A stretch of 16,929 bases of DNA, from assembly GCA_017959645.1 (NCBI GenBank), contig JAGDAE010000020.1, positions 1 through 16,929 on the forward strand, written 5' to 3'. The notes under the pieces are model-generated. The model saw nothing but the letters and a program-made list of their open reading frames with translations. It ran no database searches and was not told the origin of the DNA. Origin of the DNA: Kiritimatiellia bacterium (GTDB lineage: Bacteria > Verrucomicrobiota > Kiritimatiellia > RFP12 > UBA1067). The translations under genes and the position numbers were made by a program. Position 1 is the stretch's first letter; every line of letters starts with the position of its first letter. Shown piece after piece: positions 1-7,439 of the stretch.

Positions 1-61
1 AATGGCGCAAAAAAACGCAATATTGTACCTCTCCGGCCATTTCCGCGCGAGCCGGAAACAA

Positions 62-175
62 CCCCCGAAAACCCCTGCTATAAATCCGCGAAAGCCCTCA
101 TATAAAACCGCGAAAGCCCTTATATGAAATCGCCCTTACCCCCTTATGTTTTGCCGAAACCCCTCATATGTTTTT
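62..175. repeat. Degenerate 22-23 nt tandem repeat downstream of djlA
   Basis: About five imperfect copies of a unit resembling CCGCGAAAGCCCTCATATAA run end to end. The recognisable core CGAAA-(A/G)C-CCCT begins at positions 66, 89, 111 and 155. A more decayed copy lies at about 131-152, so the spacing stays at 22-23 nt across the array. The period is not a multiple of three and no reading frame of note crosses it. The array begins immediately after the djlA stop codon in that gene's direction of transcription. Left of it, at 32-37 and 51-56, a 6-bp inverted repeat (TCCGGC/GCCGGA, 13-nt loop) is present but lacks an adjacent T-run. I see no gene in positions 1-179. Function is unknown: it could be decayed replication-slippage sequence or a 3' untranslated element. 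Confidence 0.6.
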
Positions 176-179
176 CCCG

Positions 180-992
180 TCATTTGCGGAGTTTCCGCGC
201 GGCCTTAATCGCATCCCATGCGCCGTTGATCTTTGCCATCGTGGCCGTCGCTTTGCCGATCATCTCCTCCGGCATGCCTTCGGCGCGCAGGCGGTCGGGA
301 TGGTAGCGCTTGGCGAGCTCGCGGTATGCCTTGCGCACCGTCTCGTCGCCGGCGCTCTTCGGAACCCCGAGTATCGCATACGCCTCGTCGAGCGCGTTGC
401 GGACCGGAGTTTCGCCCCGCCGGGAGCCGCCGCCGAGACGTTCGCGGCGAAAATATTCGAACCACGCCGCGCCGATCTTGAGGCGTGCCGGCAGGCCGCG
501 CAGGATGCGCAACTCTTCGGGAGATACGGTGCCGTCGGCGCAGGCGATGTCCCAGAGCAGTCCGTAAAGCATCTCGCGCGTCTCGAGCGAATCGACCACG
601 CCCGCGAACTCGTCGGCGTAGGAATAGACCGAATGCCGGTCGTCTTTGGCCCGGCGGAAGACTTCGATCGCGTAGTCGCGCGCGACTTTCGAGAATCCGA
701 GCCGCGCGAATGCGTTTTCGATGGCGTCGATTTCGGTGCGCACGACCCTGCCGTCGGACTTGGCGAGCTTTGCAAACATCGCGGCCACCGACGCGCAAAA
801 CACCATCGCACGCCGGTTCGCGGAGGCGCCCGCGTAGCCGGAAGCGGCGCGCGAACGCCTTCCGGCAGCAGAGCCGGCGCGCGAAAACCGCTTCTCCACC
901 TCGTGGCCGAGCGCGGCGCCGAGAATGGCTCCGAGCGGCCCGCCGAACGTCGCGCCTATCCAGCCGCCGATCGCTGCGCCCCTAAAACCCAT
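180..992 (-). CDS. djlA: DjlA-like membrane-anchored co-chaperone (glycine-rich anchor, TerB, DnaJ)
   Basis: This 270-residue protein has the DjlA architecture. Residues 5-30 form a glycine- and alanine-rich hydrophobic segment that can act as an N-terminal membrane anchor. Residues 65-173 form a helical TerB-like domain with two acidic loops (KSDGRV at 78-83 and CADGTV at 151-156). Residues 201-270 are a C-terminal J domain with the diagnostic HPD at 231-233. In this family the J domain faces the cytoplasm and stimulates DnaK. The start is well supported: AAGGAGG (998-1004, minus strand) lies 5 nt before the ATG. A promoter can be read at 1023-1051. The gene is divergent from the neighbouring tRNA and is probably monocistronic. 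Nothing appears truncated. A generic TerB/DnaJ protein without DjlA's capsule or envelope role is the main alternative. Confidence 0.9.
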   Translation of the reverse strand: MGFRGAAIGGWIGATFGGPLGAILGAALGHEVEKRFSRAGSAAGRRSRAASGYAGASANRRAMVFCASVAAMFAKLAKSDGRVVRTEIDAIENAFARLGFSKVARDYAIEVFRRAKDDRHSVYSYADEFAGVVDSLETREMLYGLLWDIACADGTVSPEELRILRGLPARLKIGAAWFEYFRRERLGGGSRRGETPVRNALDEAYAILGVPKSAGDETVRKAYRELAKRYHPDRLRAEGMPEEMIGKATATMAKINGAWDAIKAARKLRK

Positions 993-1002
993 CTTTACCT
1001 CC

Positions 1003-1032
1003 TTGCAAAGCTACCCCAAAATTTGATACAAT
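1003..1032 (+). promoter_or_regulatory. Candidate promoter of the tRNA(CAU) gene
   Basis: On the plus strand TTGCAA (1003-1008) is followed after 18 nt by TACAAT (1027-1032). Transcription would start near 1039, leaving a leader of about 14 nt before the mature tRNA at 1053. The same TTGCA(A/T)-N18-TACAAT arrangement occurs on the minus strand at 7440-7469, which adds some weight to both. The -35 box overlaps the Shine-Dalgarno of divergent djlA by two bases. Confidence 0.5.
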
Positions 1033-1051
1033 ACGCGCCGTTGGTTTTCAA
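1023..1051 (-). promoter_or_regulatory. Candidate sigma70-type promoter of djlA
   Basis: On the minus strand TTGAAA (1046-1051) is followed after 17 nt by TATCAA (1023-1028). A transcript would begin near 1016, about 24 nt before the djlA start and ahead of its strong Shine-Dalgarno. The -10 box shares two bases with the -10 box of the opposing tRNA promoter, so only one polymerase could occupy the site at a time. The match is moderate (4 of 6 in the -10 box) and was read by eye. Confidence 0.4.
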
Positions 1052-1052
1052 A

Positions 1053-1129
1053 GGACCCGTAGCTCAGTCGGTCAGAGCAGGTGACTCATAATCTCCGGGT
1101 CGTGGGTTCAAGTCCCGCCGGGTCCACCA
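1053..1129 (+). tRNA. tRNA with CAU anticodon (elongator Met or Ile2)
   Basis: A complete 77-nt cloverleaf can be folded by hand. The acceptor stem GGACCCG (1053-1059) pairs with CGGGTCC (1119-1125). The D stem GCTC (1062-1065) pairs with GAGC (1075-1078). The anticodon loop CTCATAA (1085-1091) has anticodon CAT at 1087-1089. The T stem 1102-1106/1114-1118 closes a TTCAAGT loop. Position 73 is A and the CCA end (1127-1129) is encoded. The anticodon stem GGTGA/TCTCC carries one internal T-T mismatch (1082 with 1094). A CAU tRNA can be elongator methionine or, if the wobble C is changed to lysidine by TilS, isoleucine. The sequence alone does not settle which. The initiator is unlikely because the acceptor has a normal 1-72 pair. 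The 3' end lies 3 nt from the stop codon of the convergent multidomain hydrolase gene. Confidence 0.95.
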
Positions 1130-1132
1130 ACT

Positions 1133-4100
1133 TCAATCTCCGAACGGCGTGAATTCTTTCACGGCCGGAGTTATCCCGGCAGGTCCTCCGAGAACGCACA
1201 GACGCAGCGAAGACGTTTTCACCGCCGGCGTCTCGCGATAGTCGACAAAAAGGTCGGTGTCGTTCTGCGACGCGTCGGCGAGGACGCGCCATTCGCCGTC
1301 TTCGAGATATTCGACGCGATAGCGGTACGGGCCTTTGACGACGCCTCGCATCTCGTCGAGGCCGACGTCGTGCCACACGAGGCGGTACGCCCTCACGGTG
1401 CGCCCGGCCCCGAAATCGATCTGCAGAACGGACGGCAGATCGGGGACGGTCCAGTATGTCGAAAGCGCCCCGTCGACCGCGGCTTCGGCGCCGGCGACGA
1501 CGGTTCCCGGAAGTTTTTTCCAGCCGGTCGCGCCGTTCGAATGCGGCGGCAGCCATTGCGGAGTGTCGCTCGCCTCGGCGAACGCGAAGCGCCCCTCGCA
1601 ATCGATATACACCCGGTCGAAGCCGATGAAGCGCTCGAAGCGGTGGGTAGAGCCGCCAACTATCGAATACGCCGCCCAATAGCCGCCGGGGCCCTTGACG
1701 ATCGAGCCGTGCGCCGTGCCGGTAACCGTTCCGCGCTCGGTCTTGAGAAACGGATTGATCGCGGACTTGACGAACGGCCCGAGCGGCGACTTGCCGATCG
1801 CCTGACCCATCGCGTACTCCTTGTACTCGGTGCCGGCGGCTGAATACGTCAGTATGTAGTCGCCGTTGTTTTTGACCATCCACGGCCCTTCGATGTAGCT
1901 CACCGGCGGATTGGAGCCGGGCGAGATCTCCCACGGCTGGGTCTCGGGCTCGAAACGCACGAGATGCCTGGCGGTTCCGTCGATGTAGCGGACGGGATTT
2001 TTCGCATCTAGTTCGCAGCCCCAGATTCCGTTCGTCGCCGAGCTGCCCCAGTAGAGATAGAGCCGCCCGTCGTCGTCCGAAAACAGCATGGGGTCCCAAA
2101 GCCATGTGATCTGTTCGCCGTCGACGATGCCCTCGGGCGTGTTCAGATGGCCGAGATATTCGTAGGGTCCGTCGGGACGTTTCGCCTTGAACACGTCCCC
2201 GAGGCTGCCCATCAAGAGAAACTCTCCGCGATGCTTGACCGCCGTCGGCGCGTACGAAAGACGGTCGCGCGCACCTTCGGCGCCGCTCAGCCCGAGCGGA
2301 ACGTGCGTCCAGCTGGCGCCGCCGTCGTAAGACTTCCAGCATGCGTCGCACGACGGGAAAACGTACCACACCCCGTTTTCGTAGAGAAGCGAAGGATCGG
2401 CCGTCTCCCTGAACTGGCGGGTCTCGTCGGTATACCACATGTGATGGTCCGATTCGCCGCCGTTCGCCACGGAGCGCGCGAGAAGCCCGACGGGATAGTC
2501 GACCAGCGGCATCGGGTTGCAGAACGTCTTCGGCGAAGCGTGCGGACCCGACTTCGGCGGAGCCATCAGCAGATCGTCGATCAGCGCCGCGACTTCGGTG
2601 CGAGGAGTCTTCTCGAGTATCCTGCCGCCGTCGCACCCGGGATCGTACCGCCATTCGTCGTACCCGTCTTCGGACATCACCTCGTAGTATCCGCGCTCGA
2701 GCGTGAAATAGCTCTCGACGCCGCGCACGGCCATCAGAACCGCCGTCAGATCCCACGACGAATGGCCGGCGGTCTGGTCCCAGCTCGAAGGGCTTATCTC
2801 GCTTCTCGGCATGAGCGTCCAGGCATACACGTCGCGCACCGGGTTGCGCGTCTTGGAAACGCTTTCGGCGAGTGCGCGGCCGGTGTACACGTCCTTGCCG
2901 TACTGCCCGTCGGTGAAAAAGGCCGGCGTAGGCCAGTTGCGCAGGACGATCATGGACGATTTGCCGTCGCCGTCGAAATTGTATTCGTGCCCCCACGGAT
3001 AGAATCCGCCCATCGCCACCCAGTGGCTGACCTTTCTGGCGACGAGTTCGCGTCCGCCCAGCGGCGATATGTCGTCCGGCTGCGATTCCAGCAGCCCGCG
3101 CAGGTTCGTCAGGAAGCCGACCGAGCAGACGACGACCGACTTGTCCTCCTGGCGCGAGAGCACCTCGCGGTAGACCCTCACGGCGTCGGGGGCGGAATCT
3201 GCGTTTTCATGGCGCACCCATTGCGGATACTCGGCGGCGAGGCGGATGTACTTGTCGTGGCCGAACGGAGCGCCGCCGGCCGCATATTCCGCCTTCGGCG
3301 CGCCCACGGGCAGATTCCCGCGCCCGTAGTAGGCGTTGCATATCTCGATCGCCGCTACCGAACTGTTGGAGCGCGTCGAACTGAGCGTCGCGAGAATCTC
3401 GCACTCCCCCCTGTCGGCGAGCGCGTGCAGAATCGCGAGCGCGCCCATGTCGTCGAAGTCGGTTATCATGTCGGTGTCGAAAATCACGCGGACGCCGCTT
3501 CTGCGGAAATTCTCGACCTTGCCGGAAAGCTCGATCTCCCCGAGATTGACGACATTCTCGAAGACGACATTCCTGACCGGGTGGCCGTCGTCGGCCGCCT
3601 CCAGCCGGACGATTCGCGCCCCTTCGCCGGGCGGCAGACTGACGTTGCGGAGCGTCACGCCGTCTATAGTGCCGGGTTCCGGGTAGTCGTAGCTTTCAGA
3701 GATCGGCATCGTCTTGACGAACATGAAATGATTGTAGTCGTTCATCTCGCCGATTCTGAGACCGTCGAAGACGATGTTCTCGAACCGCTGGCCGTTCGAG
3801 GCCTGTATCTCGATCGCGCCGCTGGCCCAGTACCACGAATCCGGCGAACGCTCCATCGTCATGTGCGGCAGATCGAGATCTTTGAACAGCAAATTCGCCA
3901 CCCTCGCCGGCGGCCGGTCGCATTCGTAGCCGATGCGTATGTTGTTGGCGATGTCGCTCCACAGAACGCAGTTGGTGACGACGAGATTTTCGCACGACCA
4001 CTTCGGCGCGATGCAATCGTCCTGACAGCGTATGAACGAATTTCTTATCTCGACGTCCTTCGTCCGGCAGATGTCGATTCCGTCATCGTTTATGACGCGC

Positions 4101-4900
4101 CCGCCGATTATCTTGACGTTGTCGACGAGGCAGTTTGTCGCCGAATTCAACACCAGCGTCCAGCACCACGGCGAGAAGAAAGTCGCGTCCCTTACGGTTA
4201 TGCCGTTTCCGGAGATGCTGGTCAGCGTCCCCGCCGGTTTGTCGCCGCCCCACTCGGGAGTCTTTGCGACCGGACCGTTCAGCCACGGCCACGGCGCTCC
4301 GCTCAATATCCCCCTGCCCCTTATTTCGATTCCGTCGCCCTCGGCGACAAGCGCACCCTCGAGAATCGCGCCGCCGTCGAGATACAGCGTCTGGCCGGAC
4401 TTCAGTTCCGTAAGCGCCCTCCGGTGCAGACCGGGGCCGATGTAGACGGTGCCGGGGTCACCGGGATCGGGCGCATCCTTCTCCGGAGCGAACAGCGCTA
4501 TCACGAGCGAGCGATGGCGGCCGGCCGGCTCGCAGCACACCGTGCACGGAGGCACGAGTGTGAAACGCATGGTCTTTTCGTCGACCTTCTCGACGGCACA
4601 CCCGAGTCTGGCGGGCACGATTTTCGCGTCACCGACGGAAAAATCGTCCGCCGTTATCGACACCTCGAACTCTACCGGCCCGTCCGCCTCCAGCCTGGCG
4701 TAGCCGTAGGCGTAGCTTTCGCTTTCGATTACCCTGCCTTGCGGCCTGGGCGCCTCGAGAACGTCGATCTCCTTCCCGTTGGCGCGGAGCGTGTAAAGCG
4801 GAAACCTGGCCACCCCCTCCGGGAGCGGCCAGGTTTTCAATTCGGTCGCGGACAGGGAGATCGACGAGACCCCCGCCGCGACAAGTGCAAGAAGTCTCAT
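1133..4900 (-). CDS. Secreted four-module fusion: GH28/GH49-type beta-helix, nucleoside-hydrolase-like, GH43-type, F5/8 C domain
   Basis: This 1255-residue protein begins with a signal peptide (about residues 1-18). Residues 20-465 are a right-handed beta-helix of the GH28/GH49 (clan GH-N) type, with NDDGID at 271-276 and QDD at 293-295. The GHG motif usual in GH28 is replaced by ANN near 318-320. Residues 470-783 resemble inosine-uridine nucleoside hydrolases: acidic DTD...DFDD cluster at 475-484, GFLTNL at 595-600, MGG at 630-632 and SSWDLTAV at 714-721. Residues 790-1112 form a GH43-type propeller with likely catalytic acids D835 (ADPSLLYENG), D936 (WDPMLF) and E1004 (YIEGPW). Residues 1118-1255 look like an F5/8 type C carbohydrate-binding domain. 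The start at 4900 was chosen over a longer in-frame extension because it gives the signal peptide and a Shine-Dalgarno AAGGGAG 5 nt upstream; the extension overlaps the preceding gene. It lies 22 nt after the DUF4838 gene and is probably cotranscribed. Substrate is unknown; a pectic or arabinose/xylose-bearing glycan is inferred. Confidence 0.9.
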   Translation of the reverse strand: MRLLALVAAGVSSISLSATELKTWPLPEGVARFPLYTLRANGKEIDVLEAPRPQGRVIESESYAYGYARLEADGPVEFEVSITADDFSVGDAKIVPARLGCAVEKVDEKTMRFTLVPPCTVCCEPAGRHRSLVIALFAPEKDAPDPGDPGTVYIGPGLHRRALTELKSGQTLYLDGGAILEGALVAEGDGIEIRGRGILSGAPWPWLNGPVAKTPEWGGDKPAGTLTSISGNGITVRDATFFSPWCWTLVLNSATNCLVDNVKIIGGRVINDDGIDICRTKDVEIRNSFIRCQDDCIAPKWSCENLVVTNCVLWSDIANNIRIGYECDRPPARVANLLFKDLDLPHMTMERSPDSWYWASGAIEIQASNGQRFENIVFDGLRIGEMNDYNHFMFVKTMPISESYDYPEPGTIDGVTLRNVSLPPGEGARIVRLEAADDGHPVRNVVFENVVNLGEIELSGKVENFRRSGVRVIFDTDMITDFDDMGALAILHALADRGECEILATLSSTRSNSSVAAIEICNAYYGRGNLPVGAPKAEYAAGGAPFGHDKYIRLAAEYPQWVRHENADSAPDAVRVYREVLSRQEDKSVVVCSVGFLTNLRGLLESQPDDISPLGGRELVARKVSHWVAMGGFYPWGHEYNFDGDGKSSMIVLRNWPTPAFFTDGQYGKDVYTGRALAESVSKTRNPVRDVYAWTLMPRSEISPSSWDQTAGHSSWDLTAVLMAVRGVESYFTLERGYYEVMSEDGYDEWRYDPGCDGGRILEKTPRTEVAALIDDLLMAPPKSGPHASPKTFCNPMPLVDYPVGLLARSVANGGESDHHMWYTDETRQFRETADPSLLYENGVWYVFPSCDACWKSYDGGASWTHVPLGLSGAEGARDRLSYAPTAVKHRGEFLLMGSLGDVFKAKRPDGPYEYLGHLNTPEGIVDGEQITWLWDPMLFSDDDGRLYLYWGSSATNGIWGCELDAKNPVRYIDGTARHLVRFEPETQPWEISPGSNPPVSYIEGPWMVKNNGDYILTYSAAGTEYKEYAMGQAIGKSPLGPFVKSAINPFLKTERGTVTGTAHGSIVKGPGGYWAAYSIVGGSTHRFERFIGFDRVYIDCEGRFAFAEASDTPQWLPPHSNGATGWKKLPGTVVAGAEAAVDGALSTYWTVPDLPSVLQIDFGAGRTVRAYRLVWHDVGLDEMRGVVKGPYRYRVEYLEDGEWRVLADASQNDTDLFVDYRETPAVKTSSLRLCVLGGPAGITPAVKEFTPFGD

Positions 4901-4922
4901 CCCGTCTCCCTTGCGGACCGTA

Positions 4923-7403
4923 TCAGTCGGCGAGCAGGAACGGGCGGTCGTAGGAGCCCGCGTGATCGTAGCTCTTGAATATGCGTATCGCGATCGTGTT
5001 CTTCTCGCCGGGAACGAGCATGTCGGCGAGATCGAATTCGCGCTGGTGGTTGTAGTCGTACCAGAAGTAGTTCGGCCCGCGCCAGATGTCGTCGACATAG
5101 TTGCCGTGGTCGAACATCACGCTCTTGCCGTTGACCCAAATCTGGACTGCGCGGGCGATGATCGAGGGGAAGTAGATCCTCGCGCGCTTGCCGGCGAACG
5201 AGCCCGGGACTTTGACTTCGCAACGCTGGAAGAACGCCGAAACCTGGTGCTGGGTCTGGTACTTCACGTCGGGGACGATCGTGATGTCCCAGTCCTCGAG
5301 ATCCTTGACCGACACCGCGGGATCCTGCAGACGGTCGCGGGTCGTGGCGAGGTTGTCGGTATCGAGAACGGTCTTCCAGTAGCGGGGGAGGATTACCGAC
5401 GCGGCGGCGCCGTTGATCTTCTCGGAGAACTGGATGTACTTGTTGTACCAGCCGCCCGGCTCGAAGTAGATGTCGCCCGCCCTGCCCGCGCGCGGGTTCA
5501 TGGCGTGCGAATAGCGCGCGTGCGACGCTTCGATGATGTCGAACGACTTCTGGAAGTATTCGGTGGCGGCCTTGGCGTAGTCGCCGGTCTCGCTGGCGTA
5601 TTCGATGCCGTCGCAGAAGTAGTCGGTCGAATCCTGCAGCTCGCGGGCGATCGCCACCTGCTTTCTGGCCCAGTCGCTCTTGGCGGCGGCCTCGGCCTTC
5701 TCGAGGCACTTGCGCGCAGCCGCGCGGACGTTCGGCGGAATCATGAGGTGGTTGCCCCAGATCTCGTTGCCGGTGAACTCGGGAATCTCGGCCATGCGCT
5801 TCTCGTATACGGCGTAGTACTCGCGCATTGCCTCGCCCGCCTCGAGGAAGCGGCGGCTGCAGTAGTCGGCGACGATGTCGCGCCAGTCCTGGTCGGCGTT
5901 CCAGTACAGCCTTATCATCATCCAGTGGTCGAGATGGCAGGCGCCCCAGTCGTCCCAGCCCTGGGTGGTGTGGCCGGTGAGCCCCTGCTGCCAGAAGTAG
6001 CGGTAGTTCTGGCCGATGATCGGCCAGCGCGGGCAGATCATCGCCTTGTTCCACGAAAACCCGAGCGGTTCGTAGTCGTAGTAGTACGTCTCGGCGCCGG
6101 CCGCCGTCGCCTGGCCCATCCACGATTCAAACCAGCTCTTGTAGGCGATATTGTCGGGGCTGCGCGGGTCGCCGACGGGGAAGTTGGGCGAGATGCCGAG
6201 CGGCGCGAACACGAGCGCCATGGCCGGGTGCACGTGCGAGATGCGCGGCGGCGTAAGATTGTTGGAATAGACCAGGCAGCCGAAGCGGCGGCCGGGGCAC
6301 TCTTCGAGAACCTTGTCGAGATAGCGGCTGTGGAAGAACCACATGCGGTCGGTCGCCGATGGCGAACCCATGAAAGGATCGAACTCGTTGGAATCGAGCA
6401 GACGGCTCTCGGGACGCTCGTCGTTCATCAGCGCGTCCTCGGCCGAAATCGACGCATAGTCCCCGTAGGGCCAGCTCTTGAACTCGCCGACGTAGTGGCG
6501 CGCGTATATATCCCAGACCTTGGGGTTGGACATGTTCGGAACCATTCCGTTTATGTGCCCGTCGGTCATGCCGTAGCAGCTCTCGTCCTGCTCGCCGCTG
6601 GCCTGGATGGCCGTGGCGAGATGGTGACCCTGGGCGATGTCGGCGTCGCAGAGCGCCTTCTTGATGTTGCCCTTGTTGCGCAGCGCCCAGACCGGATATT
6701 CCGCGCCGTTGCCGTAGGTGCACCACCACGAACGCTGCGAATGGGAGGGGTTGGAGACGAAAATTCCCGAAGCGGACACTTCCTCGAGCGCGGGGATGAA
6801 AGTTCCGGAATCGTCGACGCTGGGCATGAACCAGCGCACTCCGAGCTGTTCGAGATATTCGTAGACGGCGTAGAGAGTGCCGCGCGCGCGCCGACCGCTG
6901 AGGTAGAGCCGCCCGCCGCGGACCCCGATCAGAAGCCCGTCCTTTTCGAGCGTGTCGAGCGTTTCGCCGAACTCCGCCCTGCGCGCGAACTCGGCGCCGA
7001 TCATGATCGCCGGCGCCGGGGGCAGCTCGGCCGCGTTCGCGTCCCACGCCGCGATTTCGACATCGGCCCCTGAAATCTTCTTGAGATGGTCGGCCAGTTC
7101 CTGCGCGGCGAGCTTCTCTTCGTCGCCGCAACGCTGGATCTCCCAGTCGCGGAACTGCGGATACCTGGCGACGAACGAGGTTATCTCCTCTTCGCTGGCC
7201 TTGGGGAAACGCTTGCGCATGTTCTCGCGGACCTCGGGATCGTTCTCGCTGGTGGCCGCGAACTTGTCGAGCTCGGTAACCGCCGGCAGGTAGATCTTGA
7301 CGAGCGGCTGACCCTTGTCGATCAGCGTGATCTGCTCCATCGGCACCGACTTCATCCCGAGGGACAAGGCCGCCGCCGCGACTATCGTCATGAGTTTTTT
7401 CAT
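4923..7403 (-). CDS. DUF4838 family secreted glycoside-hydrolase-like protein
   Basis: This 826-residue protein has a lysine-start signal peptide (about 1-16). Residues 90-205 resemble the small alpha/beta domain that precedes the barrel in GH20 and GH67 enzymes. It contains the recognisable stretch RGTLYAVYEYLEQLGVRWF (174-192) common to DUF4838 proteins. Residues about 220-640 would be the barrel-like DUF4838 region, including an aromatic-acidic strand YYYDYEPLG (440-448) and a tryptophan-rich segment WQQGL...QGWDDWG (471-487). Residues about 725-820 look like a galactose-binding-fold module of the GH2 N-domain kind (IWVNGKSV at 755-762). DUF4838 proteins are frequent in glycan-degradation clusters of Planctomycetes, Verrucomicrobia and Lentisphaerae, but I know no settled activity. 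A GH67-like uronidase or hexosaminidase-like reaction is only a structural guess. Shine-Dalgarno AAGGGA lies about 11 nt upstream. It is first gene of a two-gene unit behind the 7440-7469 promoter. Confidence 0.85.
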   Translation of the reverse strand: MKKLMTIVAAAALSLGMKSVPMEQITLIDKGQPLVKIYLPAVTELDKFAATSENDPEVRENMRKRFPKASEEEITSFVARYPQFRDWEIQRCGDEEKLAAQELADHLKKISGADVEIAAWDANAAELPPAPAIMIGAEFARRAEFGETLDTLEKDGLLIGVRGGRLYLSGRRARGTLYAVYEYLEQLGVRWFMPSVDDSGTFIPALEEVSASGIFVSNPSHSQRSWWCTYGNGAEYPVWALRNKGNIKKALCDADIAQGHHLATAIQASGEQDESCYGMTDGHINGMVPNMSNPKVWDIYARHYVGEFKSWPYGDYASISAEDALMNDERPESRLLDSNEFDPFMGSPSATDRMWFFHSRYLDKVLEECPGRRFGCLVYSNNLTPPRISHVHPAMALVFAPLGISPNFPVGDPRSPDNIAYKSWFESWMGQATAAGAETYYYDYEPLGFSWNKAMICPRWPIIGQNYRYFWQQGLTGHTTQGWDDWGACHLDHWMMIRLYWNADQDWRDIVADYCSRRFLEAGEAMREYYAVYEKRMAEIPEFTGNEIWGNHLMIPPNVRAAARKCLEKAEAAAKSDWARKQVAIARELQDSTDYFCDGIEYASETGDYAKAATEYFQKSFDIIEASHARYSHAMNPRAGRAGDIYFEPGGWYNKYIQFSEKINGAAASVILPRYWKTVLDTDNLATTRDRLQDPAVSVKDLEDWDITIVPDVKYQTQHQVSAFFQRCEVKVPGSFAGKRARIYFPSIIARAVQIWVNGKSVMFDHGNYVDDIWRGPNYFWYDYNHQREFDLADMLVPGEKNTIAIRIFKSYDHAGSYDRPFLLAD

Positions 7404-7439
7404 ATCGTGGGATTTCCCTTTCTGAATGTATGTTCGTCT

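Noticed and set aside
62..175. CRISPR array
   Set aside because: The 22-23 nt units abut directly without unique spacers and are degenerate, so this is a tandem repeat and not a repeat-spacer array.
2147..4978. A 943-codon open frame on the plus strand antisense to the multidomain hydrolase
   Set aside because: Same cause: a low-complexity Arg/Val-rich shadow of a gene with unmistakable catalytic motifs on the minus strand.
4911..7073. A 720-codon plus-strand open frame antisense to the DUF4838 gene
   Set aside because: Val/Ala/Arg-rich with no domain signature; the sense protein has signal peptide, promoter and family motifs.
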